Shown: positions 1 to 8,844, counted from the stretch's first letter. The stretch is DNA of 64,000 bases from CATQHP01 sp965214915 (GCA_965214915.1 CBDCCP010000001.1:1984001-2048000); one strand, 5' to 3'. Notes: generated by a model not told the origin, from the letters alone. Translations and numbers: made by a program.

Positions 1-1183
1 GGTTGAGTTGGGCGCGGGCAGCCAGGACGTGAATATCTCCTCGGATACGACGTGGAGCAACGATACGATCTACACGATTCGGCACCAGGTATTCGTCAAC
101 CCGGGCGCCACGCTGACGATCGAGCCCGGCACGTTGATCAAGGCCAGCGGCCAGAATGCGGTTCTGGTCGTCGAGAAAGGCGCCAAGATCATGGCCGACG
201 GCCGCCGCGAGGCGCCGATCGTGATGACTTGCGACGCTCCAGTAGGCGAGCGGTTCTCGGGCTGCTGGGCGGGCCTTATTGTGCTCGGCAACGCCAGTAT
301 GACGCGCGGAACCGACTTCGCGGAAGGCGTGCTCCCCGAAGACCGCCCGGCATACGGCGGCGATGACGACGCGGATTCCAGCGGCGTTCTGCGCTATCTG
401 CGGGTCGAGTTCGCGGGCGTCGATTTCAATCCTGAAACGCAGCCCAACGCCTTCGGTTTTCACGGCATCGGCTCGGGAACCGTAATCGAGAACATTCAAG
501 CCCACGAGGGCGAGGACGACGGCATCGAGTTCTTCGGCGGTACGGCGGACTGCAAGAATTGCGTCTCCGACGGCGCCAAGGACGATTCCCTCGACTGGGC
601 GTTCGGCTGGCGCGGGCGGGTGCAGAACCTGTTCGTCTTGCAGGATGCCGAAGGCGACAACGGAATCGAGGCCGACAACGACAGCCAGGGATTCGACAGG
701 ACGCCGCGCTCCCACCCGGTACTGAATAACGTGACCATCATCGGCGGCGGCGCCTCCGGGGACGGCATGAGGATTCGCGTCGGCGCCGCCGTCACGGCTC
801 GGAACGTGATCGTGGCAAACGTTGGCGGCGACGCCGTGGACGTTCGCGACACGTCTGACGATCTGTTTGTCAACGGCACGAGCAGCATCGAGAACTGCAT
901 CATGAACGGAGTCGTCAAGGGCGACGGCCCGGATGTCGCGCTCGATTGTCAGGGTGTCGCTCCGATGCTGCGCAACGTGCGCTACGAAGGCAACCCGGAC
1001 CCGCGGCCGCTGGAAGGCTCTCCCGCCGCTGTGATCGGCGCGGGCGCCGCGAAGGGCTCGGACGGATTCTTCGACACAAGCGCGCAGTGCATTGGCGCCT
1101 TCTGCGAAGACAACTGGCTGGAGGAGTGGACCTTCTTCGGCGCGGAAGAAGACTACTGCGCCGGCGCCTGCCTGCTGCAATAG
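1..1183 (+). CDS. Secreted right-handed beta-helix-like protein, 5'-truncated by window edge
   Basis: The frame is open from the left edge and has no convincing start, so the N-terminus and any signal peptide lie outside the window. The first TTG is at 8. The visible part is about 390 residues. It begins with a strand-rich segment of the type 'NPGATLTIEPGTLIKA', followed by repeated short Gly/Asn/Asp-rich turns. This pattern is typical of extracellular right-handed parallel beta-helix proteins in Acidobacteria and Bacteroidetes. About a dozen cysteines are present, many in close pairs such as CKNC, suggesting disulfides in an exported protein. No catalytic motif was recognised, and adhesion or polysaccharide binding is only a guess. 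A strong terminator follows the stop. Confidence 0.7.
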   Translation, partial: VELGAGSQDVNISSDTTWSNDTIYTIRHQVFVNPGATLTIEPGTLIKASGQNAVLVVEKGAKIMADGRREAPIVMTCDAPVGERFSGCWAGLIVLGNASMTRGTDFAEGVLPEDRPAYGGDDDADSSGVLRYLRVEFAGVDFNPETQPNAFGFHGIGSGTVIENIQAHEGEDDGIEFFGGTADCKNCVSDGAKDDSLDWAFGWRGRVQNLFVLQDAEGDNGIEADNDSQGFDRTPRSHPVLNNVTIIGGGASGDGMRIRVGAAVTARNVIVANVGGDAVDVRDTSDDLFVNGTSSIENCIMNGVVKGDGPDVALDCQGVAPMLRNVRYEGNPDPRPLEGSPAAVIGAGAAKGSDGFFDTSAQCIGAFCEDNWLEEWTFFGAEEDYCAGACLLQ

Positions 1184-1212
1184 CCGGCGCAACGGCCTGC
1201 GACAATCGACTC

Positions 1213-1247
1213 AGGGTCTCTTTCCCGCAAGGGAAAGAGACCCTTTT
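1213..1247 (+). terminator. Rho-independent terminator with GCAA tetraloop
   Basis: Positions 1214-1226 (GGGTCTCTTTCCC) and 1231-1243 (GGGAAAGAGACCC) form a perfect 13-bp stem closed by the GNRA loop GCAA and followed by TTTT at 1244-1247. An extra A-T pair flanks the stem. It lies 30 nt after the stop of the beta-helix gene and points the same way. The minus-strand side has no T tract. Confidence 0.9.
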
Positions 1248-1261
1248 GCATAGGGGGCTGA

Positions 1262-1375
1262 GCCTCTGCCGAAGCAATAGTCGCCACTGCTGTCAAGACC
1301 GTCGGCGCGGGCGTTGCGACCAAGACGGATATTGCCAAGGTCAGGACGGAGATTGACGAGCTTCGGGTCTACTTC
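1262..1375 (+). pseudogene. Possible remnant of a small coiled-coil protein
   Basis: One plus-strand frame here reads as a stretch ending 'ATKTDIAKVRTEIDELRVYF'. This resembles the heptad-rich 'ATKADIA..RAEI' segment of small membrane-anchored coiled-coil proteins (DUF1640-like). There is no start codon in the frame, which begins just after a stop, and downstream it dissolves into Arg/Cys-rich nonsense. The intact small protein on the other strand (1486-1743) has a similar membrane-plus-coil plan. The remaining 1376-1485 shows nothing else. The call rests on about 35 residues. Confidence 0.3.
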
Positions 1376-1485
1376 AACCGGGCCTGTGGCTCCAGGCATC
1401 GTCGGTTTTTTGACTGCCCTGAGCGGGGAACGAGCACAAGAAACGCTGGATGCGCCGGTTGCGGCGCCACCGGGAAGCGACGATG

Positions 1486-1743
1486 CTATCGAGCTTTGGC
1501 GTCGAGTTTGCTTTCCACCCGATCAAGGCGATTGTCGACCTTATCTTCCAGCCGGTCGATACGAGTATTCGTGTTGCCCCAGAGCATAATCGACAGCCCG
1601 GCCAAGGCGATGCCCACGCTGAGCATGGTCACGATCTCGCTGCTGACACGGCGCCCGCGGCCGGCAGTCCCGTCAGGTTTCGGCAACGAACCGCCCTGCG
1701 GTCCGATGGGATCGGATAGCTCCGGATTGGTAACTTGACCCAT
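1486..1743 (-). CDS. Small single-pass membrane protein with C-terminal coiled coil
   Basis: The product is 85 aa from the ATG at 1743; an in-frame ATG at 1767 would add eight residues. A polar Gly/Pro N-terminus is followed by one hydrophobic segment around residues 46-62 (IVTMLSVGIALAGLSIMLW). The tail is charged with heptad spacing (RIDRLEDKVDNRLDRVESKL). This fits a membrane-anchored trimeric or dimeric coiled coil of unknown role. It lies 27 nt downstream of the TPR-TonB gene on the same strand and may be co-transcribed with it. No family name is claimed. Confidence 0.5.
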   Translation of the reverse strand: MGQVTNPELSDPIGPQGGSLPKPDGTAGRGRRVSSEIVTMLSVGIALAGLSIMLWGNTNTRIDRLEDKVDNRLDRVESKLDAKAR

Positions 1744-1770
1744 GGTTACGCAGCCTGTATAGCGCAACGG

Positions 1771-2772
1771 CTACATCAGCCGGAAAGCGATTTCGAGGCG
1801 CGCGCGGGAGGGCGCCCGCCGGCCGCGCACTCGCGCCGGCCGAAACCGCCACTGCTTTACCGCTTCGACCGCCATTTCGTCCAGGCCCAGCCCGAGTTGC
1901 CGGACAACGCGGAAGTTTCTGGCCCGCCCTTCGTCGTCGATCTCGACATCGAGCAGCACGCTGCCTTCTTGCCGGGCGATGCGCGCTTCGTCGGTGTAAA
2001 CGGGTTCGGTGCGTTCGACGAGCTCGGCGGGGCGCATGCCTCGGCCGGTCGGGATCTCTCCGAGATCCACGGCGGCCGTCTGCGCGAAGCGGGCTTCGCG
2101 GTAGGCGCGGGCGCGCCGGGCCAATGCTTCGGCTTCGTCGGACCGCGACAACTTGTGCAGCAGCCGGGAAAAGTGCTCCAGGGTCAGAATCGTATCGATG
2201 TGATCGCTCCCCAGGGTCTTTTCGCGGATGTCGAGCGCGGTTTGGTAGTAAACTTCCGCTTTCCGGTAGCGCACCTGGTTCTCGTACAGAACCGCCAGAT
2301 TGTTGATGCTGGCGGCAACGTCGGCATGTTCCCGGCCGAGCAGCCGCGTACGGATGCCGAAACCCTGCTTGTAGAATTGCTCGGCCAACTCGTACTTGCG
2401 CCGGGCATGGTAATAGCGCCCGATCTCATTGAGCATGCCCGCGTACTCCACGCTTTCGGGTCCCCATGCCCGGCGGGCGATCGGGTCCGCTTCGCGGTAC
2501 AGCGTTTCGGGCCGCGCGTAGTCGCCGCGCGCGCGGTGCAGCTTGGCCAGCTCCATGAGCGAGCGGACCCGCCTGGGATCGTTTTCCGCAAACCCGCGGG
2601 CTCGCTCGAGGGCCTGTTCGAGTTGCGTTTCGGCCTGCTCGAAATCGCGGACGGCCAACGCCCTGCGGCCGGAAGCAATCGCGGCTTCCCAGCTATCTTG
2701 CCAAGCAGGGGCAAGCGACGGCGCCGCCAACGCCGCGATCATCAGCCCGATTAGTCTGAACGGCCCGGACAA
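1771..2772 (-). CDS. TPR protein with C-terminal TonB domain
   Basis: From a TTG at 2772 the product is 333 aa. It opens with an n-region (SGPFR) and hydrophobic core (LIGLMIAALAAPSLA) that make a plausible signal peptide or anchor. An ATG at 2742 is the alternative. The frame continues upstream into the preceding gene, but that extension is Arg-rich and unlikely to be translated. Residues 27-215 contain kinesin-light-chain-like TPR units, including 'AEQFYKQGFGIRTRLLG' and 'AEVYYQTALDIREKTLG'. The last 85 residues match the TonB C-terminal fold (PVYTDEARIARQEGSVLLDVEIDDEG, with AVKQWRFRPA near the end, here cited in part). TonB domains normally contact TonB-dependent receptors. The TPR block suggests a scaffolding variant. 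Its ExbB/ExbD partners are not in the window. Confidence 0.75.
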   Translation of the reverse strand: MSGPFRLIGLMIAALAAPSLAPAWQDSWEAAIASGRRALAVRDFEQAETQLEQALERARGFAENDPRRVRSLMELAKLHRARGDYARPETLYREADPIARRAWGPESVEYAGMLNEIGRYYHARRKYELAEQFYKQGFGIRTRLLGREHADVAASINNLAVLYENQVRYRKAEVYYQTALDIREKTLGSDHIDTILTLEHFSRLLHKLSRSDEAEALARRARAYREARFAQTAAVDLGEIPTGRGMRPAELVERTEPVYTDEARIARQEGSVLLDVEIDDEGRARNFRVVRQLGLGLDEMAVEAVKQWRFRPARVRGRRAPSRARLEIAFRLM

Positions 2773-2899
2773 AACTCCAACCCACGCCTGTCGGATATCC
2801 GCGCGGCCAAGCCGCGGAAAAAGCGGCGCCACACCCCAAAATATCCAGTCTATCAAGGTAAATGCGTCGGCTGTCGCGCCGCAGGCCGCGCCGCGGCGC

Positions 2900-3580
2900 T
2901 CAGATCGACCGATAGCCTTTTTGCAGCTCCGTGCCGGCTGCTTCCGCTTTTTCCTTCGGGGCCGCCGGCTTGGCGGCTGCGGCATCCTGCAAATCGTCCA
3001 GCTTACGCGTTTCGCGCCAGGTATGGACGATGCGGTGAATGACCGTCAGGTTGGAGAGCACGGCCAGCACCCACAGAACCGGCGCCATGCGGTTGAACAA
3101 GGCGCCGATAATGATCAACACGATCCGTTCCGGCCGCTCGAGAAACCCGACTTTGCACGACTCGATCACATTCTCGGCCCGCGACCGGCTGTAGCTGACA
3201 AGAACCGTGCCGATCATCGCCACCGCTGTGAGGACGATGTACCCGAAGCGGTTGATGCCGGCGTAATAAACGAGCAAGCCCGTCAGCAGGATGAGATCCG
3301 AGTAGCGGTCCATTACGGAATCGAGAAAACCTCCGAAGCGCGTCACCTTGTTGGCGTTTCGGGCCACCGCGCCGTCGGTAAGGTCGAACACCGCGGCGCC
3401 CAGAATTACGAGGCCCGCGTAAAGGAATTCGCCTCGGGATAAAATCCAGGCCGCGACGCCGTTGACAACCAGGCCGATCAGGGTCAGCACGTTGGGATGA
3501 ACGCCGCTGAGGGTCAGCATGCGCACCAGCCGGATCAGAATGTAGCCGGCGCCCTTGCCGATGGATTTGGTAAACGACAT
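2900..3580 (-). CDS. CDP-alcohol phosphatidyltransferase family membrane enzyme
   Basis: The 226-aa polytopic protein carries the complete family signature. D66-x2-D69-G70-x2-A73-R74, then G83-x3-D87-x3-D91, bind the metal and the CDP group. These enzymes move a phosphatidyl group from CDP-diacylglycerol to an alcohol in the inner membrane during phospholipid synthesis. The sequence does not settle whether the acceptor is glycerol-3-phosphate, an inositol phosphate or another alcohol, so no pgsA symbol is given. The last 35 residues are a charged Ala/Lys-rich tail. It starts 9 nt after the greA stop and precedes the TPR-TonB gene, which suggests one minus-strand operon. Confidence 0.88.
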   Translation of the reverse strand: MSFTKSIGKGAGYILIRLVRMLTLSGVHPNVLTLIGLVVNGVAAWILSRGEFLYAGLVILGAAVFDLTDGAVARNANKVTRFGGFLDSVMDRYSDLILLTGLLVYYAGINRFGYIVLTAVAMIGTVLVSYSRSRAENVIESCKVGFLERPERIVLIIIGALFNRMAPVLWVLAVLSNLTVIHRIVHTWRETRKLDDLQDAAAAKPAAPKEKAEAAGTELQKGYRSI

Positions 3581-3589
3581 CTTGCTCGT

Positions 3590-4060
3590 TCATTCCCGAT
3601 CGTGAATCGTAACCAGACTCAAGATCTCGAATTCCTTGATTCCGCCCGGAGTTCGGGCCTCTGCGACGTCGCCGTCTCGTTTGCCCATTAGCGAACGTCC
3701 GATCGGCGACGTGGTGGAAATTTTGCCGGCGGGCGCATCCGCTTCTTCCGAGGTCACCAACTCGTAGGTGATCTCCCTGTCTCCGCCGACATCGTAAACG
3801 ACCACCGTCGAACCGAGCCCGGCCGCGTCGTTTGGAATCTTCGACAGATCGATCATTTTGAGCTTGGCCAAGCGCTCGGTGAGTTGCGCCATGCGGGAGC
3901 CCACGAGGCTCTGGCGCTCTTTGGCGGCCGAGTATTCCGCGTTTTCGCTGAGGTCCCCGAGTTCCCGCGCCTGCTGGATTTCTTTGGGCAACTCGTTGTG
4001 CAACTCGTAATCCAACTGTCGGATCTCGGCTTCGAGCTTCTCAATGATTTTCAACCCCAT
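3590..4060 (-). CDS. greA: Transcription elongation factor GreA
   Basis: The 156-aa product matches the usual GreA length when started at the ATG at 4060. An upstream ATG at 4102 adds 14 atypical residues. The N-terminal coiled coil ends in the conserved tip 'GDLSENAEYSAAKE'. Its acidic D36 and E39 are the equivalents of residues that reach into the RNA polymerase secondary channel to stimulate cleavage of backtracked RNA. The C-terminal FKBP-like domain contains 'SPIGRSLMGKRDGDV'. It is the first gene of the minus-strand group that includes the phosphatidyltransferase. Confidence 0.95.
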   Translation of the reverse strand: MGLKIIEKLEAEIRQLDYELHNELPKEIQQARELGDLSENAEYSAAKERQSLVGSRMAQLTERLAKLKMIDLSKIPNDAAGLGSTVVVYDVGGDREITYELVTSEEADAPAGKISTTSPIGRSLMGKRDGDVAEARTPGGIKEFEILSLVTIHDRE

Positions 4061-4266
4061 GATCGACGCGTCTCCACCCGCATTTTTGCGGCAGACCGGC
4101 ATTCAGAACCCCGGGCTGTGGCTGCCGGAGTACGCCGGAACATGTCCCGCATTTAGAATTATACGGGTTTTGCGCGCATCGGGGCGTCGGAGCAGCGACG
4201 ACCCTGCCGCTCGATTGGCGGGCCTGCCGCGGCGTTGCCCGCAGCAGCGGTTAAAATCGCAATAGA

Positions 4267-5292
4267 ATGGCAATTCCCGATCGGTTGCGCTTCGGTTCGC
4301 TCGAAATCGAACCCGCCGTGATCCTCGCCCCGATGGCCGGTTTGACGGATACCGTTTTTCGACGCGTCATCCGCAGCTTGGGCGGTTGCGGGCTGATTAT
4401 GACGGAGTTCACGAACTCGCACGGCGTCGTCGCGCATCGCGCCGGCCCGGCCCCGAAGAATGGGCGCCGGCCGTTCAACTATCTGCACTACGAACCTGAC
4501 GAGCATCCGATTGTCGCGCAGCTTTTCGGCTCGGTTCCCGAGGTGTTGGCCGACGCCGCCCGCGTCGTCGAAGACGCCGGCTTCGACGGCGTCGATCTGA
4601 ACTTCGGTTGCCCGGTGAAGAAAGTCGTCAAGTGCAACGGCGGCTCGGGGCTGTTACGCGATCTGCCGCTCGCCGAAAAAATCCTCAAAGCCGTTCGCGC
4701 CGCGGTCGCCATCCCCTTTACCTGCAAGATCCGCACCGGCTGGGACGAAGACAGCCTCGTTTACGAGCAAATGGGCCGTCTCGCCGAGGACTGCGGCTTG
4801 CAGGGCATCGCGGTCCACGGCCGCACCAGAGCGCAAGGTTATGCCGGCGAAGCCGATTGGGACTGCATTGCCGCCCTGAAGCAGGCGGTTGGCATTCCGG
4901 TCGTCGGCAACGGCGACGTGTTTTCGCCCGAGGATTGCCTGCGGATGTTCCGGCGCACCGGCTGCGACGGCGTGATGATCGGCCGCGCGGCTTCCTCGAA
5001 CCCCTGGATCTTTCGGCAAATCCGGCAATATATCGCAACGGGACGCTACGACCGGCCGACCGAGGCCGACCGCTATCGGCTGATTCGCGACTACTACCGG
5101 AGGTTGGCGCGCGACGGCGGCAAGATCTCCGGCGACCCGCTCGGCAAGATGAAGCAGTTCGCGGCCTACTTTACCCGCGGCGTCCGCAATGGGGCCAAGC
5201 TGCGGAAAGCGATCTACCGAGTTCATTCGCAAGAAGAAGCCTGCGCCGCGGTCGAGGAGTTCTTCGAAGGACAGTTCAAAGCCGCCGCGTAA
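4267..5292 (+). CDS. dusB: tRNA-dihydrouridine synthase, DusB type
   Basis: The 341-aa flavoenzyme reduces uridine to dihydrouridine in the tRNA D-loop. The TIM barrel starts with 'ILAPMAGLTD', the FMN-site signature. The catalytic cysteine is C115 in 'NFGCPVKKV', followed by the substrate loop. Further barrel signatures are 'CKIRTGWDED', 'IAVHGRTRAQGY', 'VVGNGDVFSPED' and 'GVMIGRAA'. Length and the C-terminal helical domain fit DusB. It stands alone, convergent with hemC. A TAAAAT hexamer at 4252-4257 lies 9 nt before the ATG, and no good Shine-Dalgarno is visible. Confidence 0.93.
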   Translation: MAIPDRLRFGSLEIEPAVILAPMAGLTDTVFRRVIRSLGGCGLIMTEFTNSHGVVAHRAGPAPKNGRRPFNYLHYEPDEHPIVAQLFGSVPEVLADAARVVEDAGFDGVDLNFGCPVKKVVKCNGGSGLLRDLPLAEKILKAVRAAVAIPFTCKIRTGWDEDSLVYEQMGRLAEDCGLQGIAVHGRTRAQGYAGEADWDCIAALKQAVGIPVVGNGDVFSPEDCLRMFRRTGCDGVMIGRAASSNPWIFRQIRQYIATGRYDRPTEADRYRLIRDYYRRLARDGGKISGDPLGKMKQFAAYFTRGVRNGAKLRKAIYRVHSQEEACAAVEEFFEGQFKAAA

Positions 5293-5309
5293 CCCGTTCC
5301 GCGGCAACC

Positions 5310-6209
5310 TTACAGCGCCGCGCCCTGCGCTCTCAGTTTCGCCGCCGCGGCTGCGCCGACCGCCTCCGCTTCGTCAACGCGGCCCGAGGCGGAAACGCGA
5401 ATCATGCCGCCTTTGTCGGAGAACGCCGCGGCGTCCAGCGTGAGCCGGCCGTCCGAGACCCGCCCGTAACCGCCCAAGGGGACTTGGCAGCCGCCTCCAA
5501 GGGTGTGCAGCAGCGCCCGTTCCGCGGTAACCGCGGCCGCCGTTTCCCGGTCGCGCAGGGGCGTCAGGGCCGCCTGCGCGCGCTTGTCGCCGGAGCGGAT
5601 CTCGACGGCCAAGGCGCCCTGGCCGACCGCCGGCGTCATGACGCCGGGCTCCAATATCTCGGCGATACGCGCTTCGAGTCCCAGTCGGCGCAAGCCCGCC
5701 GCCGCCAACAAAACGGCATCGTAACGCCCTTCGTCGAGTTTTCGCAGCCGCGTATCCACATTGCCCCGGATGCCTTCGATCACAACATCCGGCTTGAGTT
5801 GCTTGAATTGGGCGGAGCGGCGCAGCGAGCCGGTTCCGACACGATCTCCGGACTCGAGCTCGGCGAGCGTTTTTCCCACAAGCGCATCGCGCGGGTCGGC
5901 GCGCTCGGGGATGCAGCCTATCGTCAACCGCCGGTCGATCTCCGTTGGCAGATCCTTCAGGCTATGCACAGCCAAATCGATGCGGCCGTCCAGTAGCGCT
6001 TCTTCGATTTCCTTGGTGAAGACGCCTTTGAGTCCTGCGCCGGCTGCGACTTTGGCAAGTGGCGCATCGCTGATTTTGTCGCCCGCGGTTTTGATGACCT
6101 GCAAGGCGGCAGCGAACCCGAGCTCGCGCAGCCGCGCCTCGATCCAGCGCGCTTGCCAGAGCGCCAGCTTCGACCCGCGCGCGCCGATTGTGAATTTCCG
6201 CCGATTCAT
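5310..6209 (-). CDS. hemC: Porphobilinogen deaminase (hydroxymethylbilane synthase)
   Basis: The 299-aa enzyme polymerises four porphobilinogen units into hydroxymethylbilane in tetrapyrrole synthesis. The catalytic aspartate is D86 in 'VHSLKDLPT'. C241 in 'GGGCQVPLGGY' carries the dipyrromethane cofactor. The Arg-rich 'RRSAQ' and 'GIRGNVDTRL' segments bind the growing chain. The ATG at 6209 directly abuts the hemA TAA (6210-6212), so translation is probably coupled. The order ccsA(hemX)-hemA-hemC resembles the start of the Bacillus hemAXCDBL operon, but hemD and hemB do not follow. Confidence 0.96.
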   Translation of the reverse strand: MNRRKFTIGARGSKLALWQARWIEARLRELGFAAALQVIKTAGDKISDAPLAKVAAGAGLKGVFTKEIEEALLDGRIDLAVHSLKDLPTEIDRRLTIGCIPERADPRDALVGKTLAELESGDRVGTGSLRRSAQFKQLKPDVVIEGIRGNVDTRLRKLDEGRYDAVLLAAAGLRRLGLEARIAEILEPGVMTPAVGQGALAVEIRSGDKRAQAALTPLRDRETAAAVTAERALLHTLGGGCQVPLGGYGRVSDGRLTLDAAAFSDKGGMIRVSASGRVDEAEAVGAAAAAKLRAQGAAL

Positions 6210-7473
6210 TTAGTCGTCGAGGCCGAACGCCCGCCGAATGCGGTCGATAGAGCCGGACTCTTTCGGGTCGGCGGCGCTGCGTTTCATCTCGACGATCGGG
6301 CGGTGGGCCACCTTATTCATCATGCCGCGAGTCAGCGCTTCGACGGCCTCTTCCTGCTCGCGGGTGAGCCCGCTCAGCTTGCCGCGGAAACGCTCTAACT
6401 CGCCTTGCCGGATGGCTTCCAGCTTTCGGTTGAGCGAAACGATCGTCGGCGAGACTTCGTGCGTGCGGAAACGCTGCAGCATCTTCTCGACCTCGTCGTC
6501 AATGATCCTCTCGGCGATTTCGGCTTCGTGGCGGCGCTGTCTGAGATTCGCCGCGGCGACTTGCTCCAGATCGTCGATATCGTAAACGAACATGTTGTCC
6601 ACGGCGTTGATGGCAGGATCGATGTCTCGCGGCACGGCGATATCGACGAGGAAGATCGGCTTGTTCTTTCGCGAGGCGATGACGCCGCGCGCCGTGTCTT
6701 TCGACAGAAGGTATCCCGGCGCGCCCGTCGATGCAATCACGATATCGACATGCTGCAGCAATTCGAGCAAGCGGTCGAATTTCATAGCCGAACCGTTGAA
6801 CCGCTTCGCCAGCGATGCCGCGCGTTCATGCGTTCGGTTCATGACATAGAGTTTCGAGACCCCCCCCGCTCTGCAGATGAAGGGCTGCGTTCTCGGCCAT
6901 TTCGCCCGCGCCGATCAGCAGCACCGAACGCCCTTCCATTTCGCCGAAAATTTTCTTGGCCAATTCGACTGCGACATAGCTGACCGAAATCGCCATCTCG
7001 CCGATTCCGGTTTCGTTCCGCACGCGCCGCGCGACGCGGAACGCGCTTGAAACCAGTTGGTCCAGCGGGCCGAAAAGCGTGCCCGCGTCTTTGGCCCGCT
7101 GGTATGCGTCTTTCACCTGCCCCAGGATCTGAGGCTCCCCGACCACCATCGAGTCGAGACTGGAGGCCACACGGAAGAGATGACGGATCGCGCCGCGGCC
7201 GGCGTGGCTGTAAAAGGATTCTTCCGCCTGCGCCAGCGTTGTCTCCAGCGATTCCCGCAAGTAGGCGAGGAGCTCGGCTTGCGGATCGCATTCCTCTCCG
7301 CGCACAAGAAACTCGACTCGGTTGCAGGTCGAAAGCACCATTGCTTCGTTCAGAGCCGACTGCCGGGTCAGCTCCTGCGCCACGGCGCACGCCCGCTCAT
7401 CGGGAAATGCAAACCGCTCGCGCACCTCGACCGGAGCGGTCTTGTGACTCAGGCCGAAAACAAGGACACTCAT
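6210..7473 (-). pseudogene. hemA: Glutamyl-tRNA reductase, reading frame broken by one extra base
   Basis: The N-terminal part starts at the ATG at 7473 (MSVLVFGLSHKTAPVEVRER) and contains the catalytic Cys50 in 'LSTCNRVEF'. It reaches the NADPH-site motif 'LLIGAGEMAE'. The expected continuation 'GGVSKLYVMNRTHERA' and the remaining C-terminal half are in another frame. The switch falls in a run of eight C at 6860-6867 on the plus strand; seven would restore a single frame of about 420 codons. As written, the first frame ends soon after. Glutamyl-tRNA reductase makes glutamate-1-semialdehyde for haem and is essential in organisms using the C5 pathway, so a base-call error is the simplest reading. 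Its ATG overlaps the upstream ccsA stop as ATGA. Confidence 0.9.
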
Positions 7474-8285
7474 CGGCTCATGAACGAATGCATGCCGCTG
7501 TTGATCACCCAAGTCAACGCGGCGCAACCGAAGCCCGCAATCGAAAAATAGGCGCCCTTGCGTCCGCGCCAGCCGATCGCCAGTCGACTGAACACCATCG
7601 CCAGATATATCGCCCAGGTTAAAAAGGCCAGCGCGATCGTCGGGTCGACGATCCAGTTCGCGCCCCATTCCGCAAACGCCCAGATCGAAGCGGCGATCAA
7701 CCCGAGCGTTACCAGCACGAACCCCACCGCCAGCGCTTGGTAGCCGATCTCATCGAGTTTCCCTAGCGGCGGCAACCGGTAGTAAAAGGCGCGCGGCCTC
7801 TTCGATTTCAACTCGCGCTCTTGAATGATATACATCACGCCCGCAACGCAAGTCAGAAACAGCGCCGCGTAGCCGAAAAGGAAAAGCACAACGTGTACGG
7901 ACAACCACCAGCGGTTCAGCGATCGGTCTACGGCGAGAGGCGAGTCGCCGAGAGAGCCCACCAGAGTCAGCACGAACACGATGGGGAACACGAACACCGC
8001 GAGGCTTTCGTATTTGAAACGCCAATACGCGGCCAGAAAAACGACCGTTATCGAAAACGCCGTCATCGATGACATTTGCTGCAGCGTTTGAACCGGGCAG
8101 CGCGCTTGCGCGGTTCCCAGCATGACCATCGAAACGAAATGCGCCGCGGCGCCCGCGCCGAACGCATAAAGCGCCGGAAGAAAGATTTTGTGGCTCTGTT
8201 TGATGACGCTGTAGAGAGCATGGCCCAGCCCGATGGAATAGAGCGCCAGCGCGGCCCGCAGCAACAAGACGCTCTGTGCTTCCAT
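7470..8285 (-). CDS. CcsA/HemX-type cytochrome c assembly membrane protein
   Basis: The 271-aa protein has about eight membrane segments. It carries a variant of the tryptophan-rich haem-handling signature, 'WGANWIVDP' at 207-215, and histidines at 131 and 265 in or near membrane segments. These are the marks of the CcmC/CcsA/HemX superfamily, which presents or exports haem for cytochrome c maturation. In Bacillus-like genomes hemX sits beside hemA, as here, so the role may be haem export or control of GluTR. The stop (TGA, 7470-7472) overlaps the hemA ATG. A TATAAT at 8292-8297 lies 6 nt before the ATG and suggests a leaderless operon mRNA. Confidence 0.85.
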   Translation of the reverse strand: MEAQSVLLLRAALALYSIGLGHALYSVIKQSHKIFLPALYAFGAGAAAHFVSMVMLGTAQARCPVQTLQQMSSMTAFSITVVFLAAYWRFKYESLAVFVFPIVFVLTLVGSLGDSPLAVDRSLNRWWLSVHVVLFLFGYAALFLTCVAGVMYIIQERELKSKRPRAFYYRLPPLGKLDEIGYQALAVGFVLVTLGLIAASIWAFAEWGANWIVDPTIALAFLTWAIYLAMVFSRLAIGWRGRKGAYFSIAGFGCAALTWVINSGMHSFMSR

Positions 8286-8291
8286 ACCGGC

Positions 8292-8297
8292 ATTATA
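8292..8297 (-). promoter_or_regulatory. -10 element for ccsA-hemA-hemC, probably leaderless
   Basis: On the minus strand a perfect TATAAT is followed by six bases and then the ATG of ccsA, so transcription would start at or next to the A of the start codon. No -35 hexamer at 16-18 nt is convincing. Confidence 0.5.
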
Positions 8298-8338
8298 TCC
8301 GCGCGCCCGAAACGCCTTCTTTTCAAACGTACCCGGAC

Positions 8339-8827
8339 TTACCGAAACGCCGCCGCCAACCGCTGCCAGGTCGCGTCCAGCTCTTCGGGAACGATGCGCG
8401 TTTCGCCGATCACGCTGGCGAAGTTGGTATCGCCTATCCAGCGCGGTACGGCATGCATGTGGACGTGCCCCGCGACGCCGGCGCCGGCCGCTCGTCCGAC
8501 ATTCATGCCGATGTTCATACCGTCGGGTTTGTAGAGCGAGCGCAGCACGCCTTCCAACTTTTGCGTAAGCGCCGCCATCTCCTGCAAAGTCGGGGTCGGC
8601 AGCGCCGCCAGCGTGTCCAAGTGGGCGTAAGGAATGACCATCGAGTGCCCGCTGGCGTAAGGAAAGCGATTGAGAATCACGAAGTTATCCTTAGCGCGGC
8701 ACACGATCAAATTTTCGCGGTCGCTGCTTGCCGAGCCAAGGATGCGGCAGAACACGCATTCCTCGCGTTTCGTGCCCGCACCAGTCGTGACGTAGCGGTA
8801 GCGCCACGGCGTCCAAAGACGATCCAT
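8339..8827 (-). CDS. HIT-family nucleotide hydrolase or phosphorylase
   Basis: The 162-aa protein has the histidine triad 'HVHMHAV' (H121, H123, H125), which forms the active site for hydrolysis or transfer at nucleoside phosphates. It also has an N-terminal 'CVFC' pair (24-27) like the zinc-binding members related to Ap4A phosphorylase. The opening 'MDRLWTPWRYRYV' is typical of that subgroup. Likely substrates are dinucleoside polyphosphates or AMP conjugates. It begins 17 nt after the HU/IHF gene on the same strand and is probably the last gene of the rpsA cluster. Confidence 0.92.
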   Translation of the reverse strand: MDRLWTPWRYRYVTTGAGTKREECVFCRILGSASSDRENLIVCRAKDNFVILNRFPYASGHSMVIPYAHLDTLAALPTPTLQEMAALTQKLEGVLRSLYKPDGMNIGMNVGRAAGAGVAGHVHMHAVPRWIGDTNFASVIGETRIVPEELDATWQRLAAAFR

Positions 8828-8844
8828 CGCGGAGAAAAACCGGA

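Noticed and set aside
4103..4266. tRNA or riboswitch between greA and dusB
   Set aside because: No cloverleaf, T-loop consensus or conserved aptamer core could be found.
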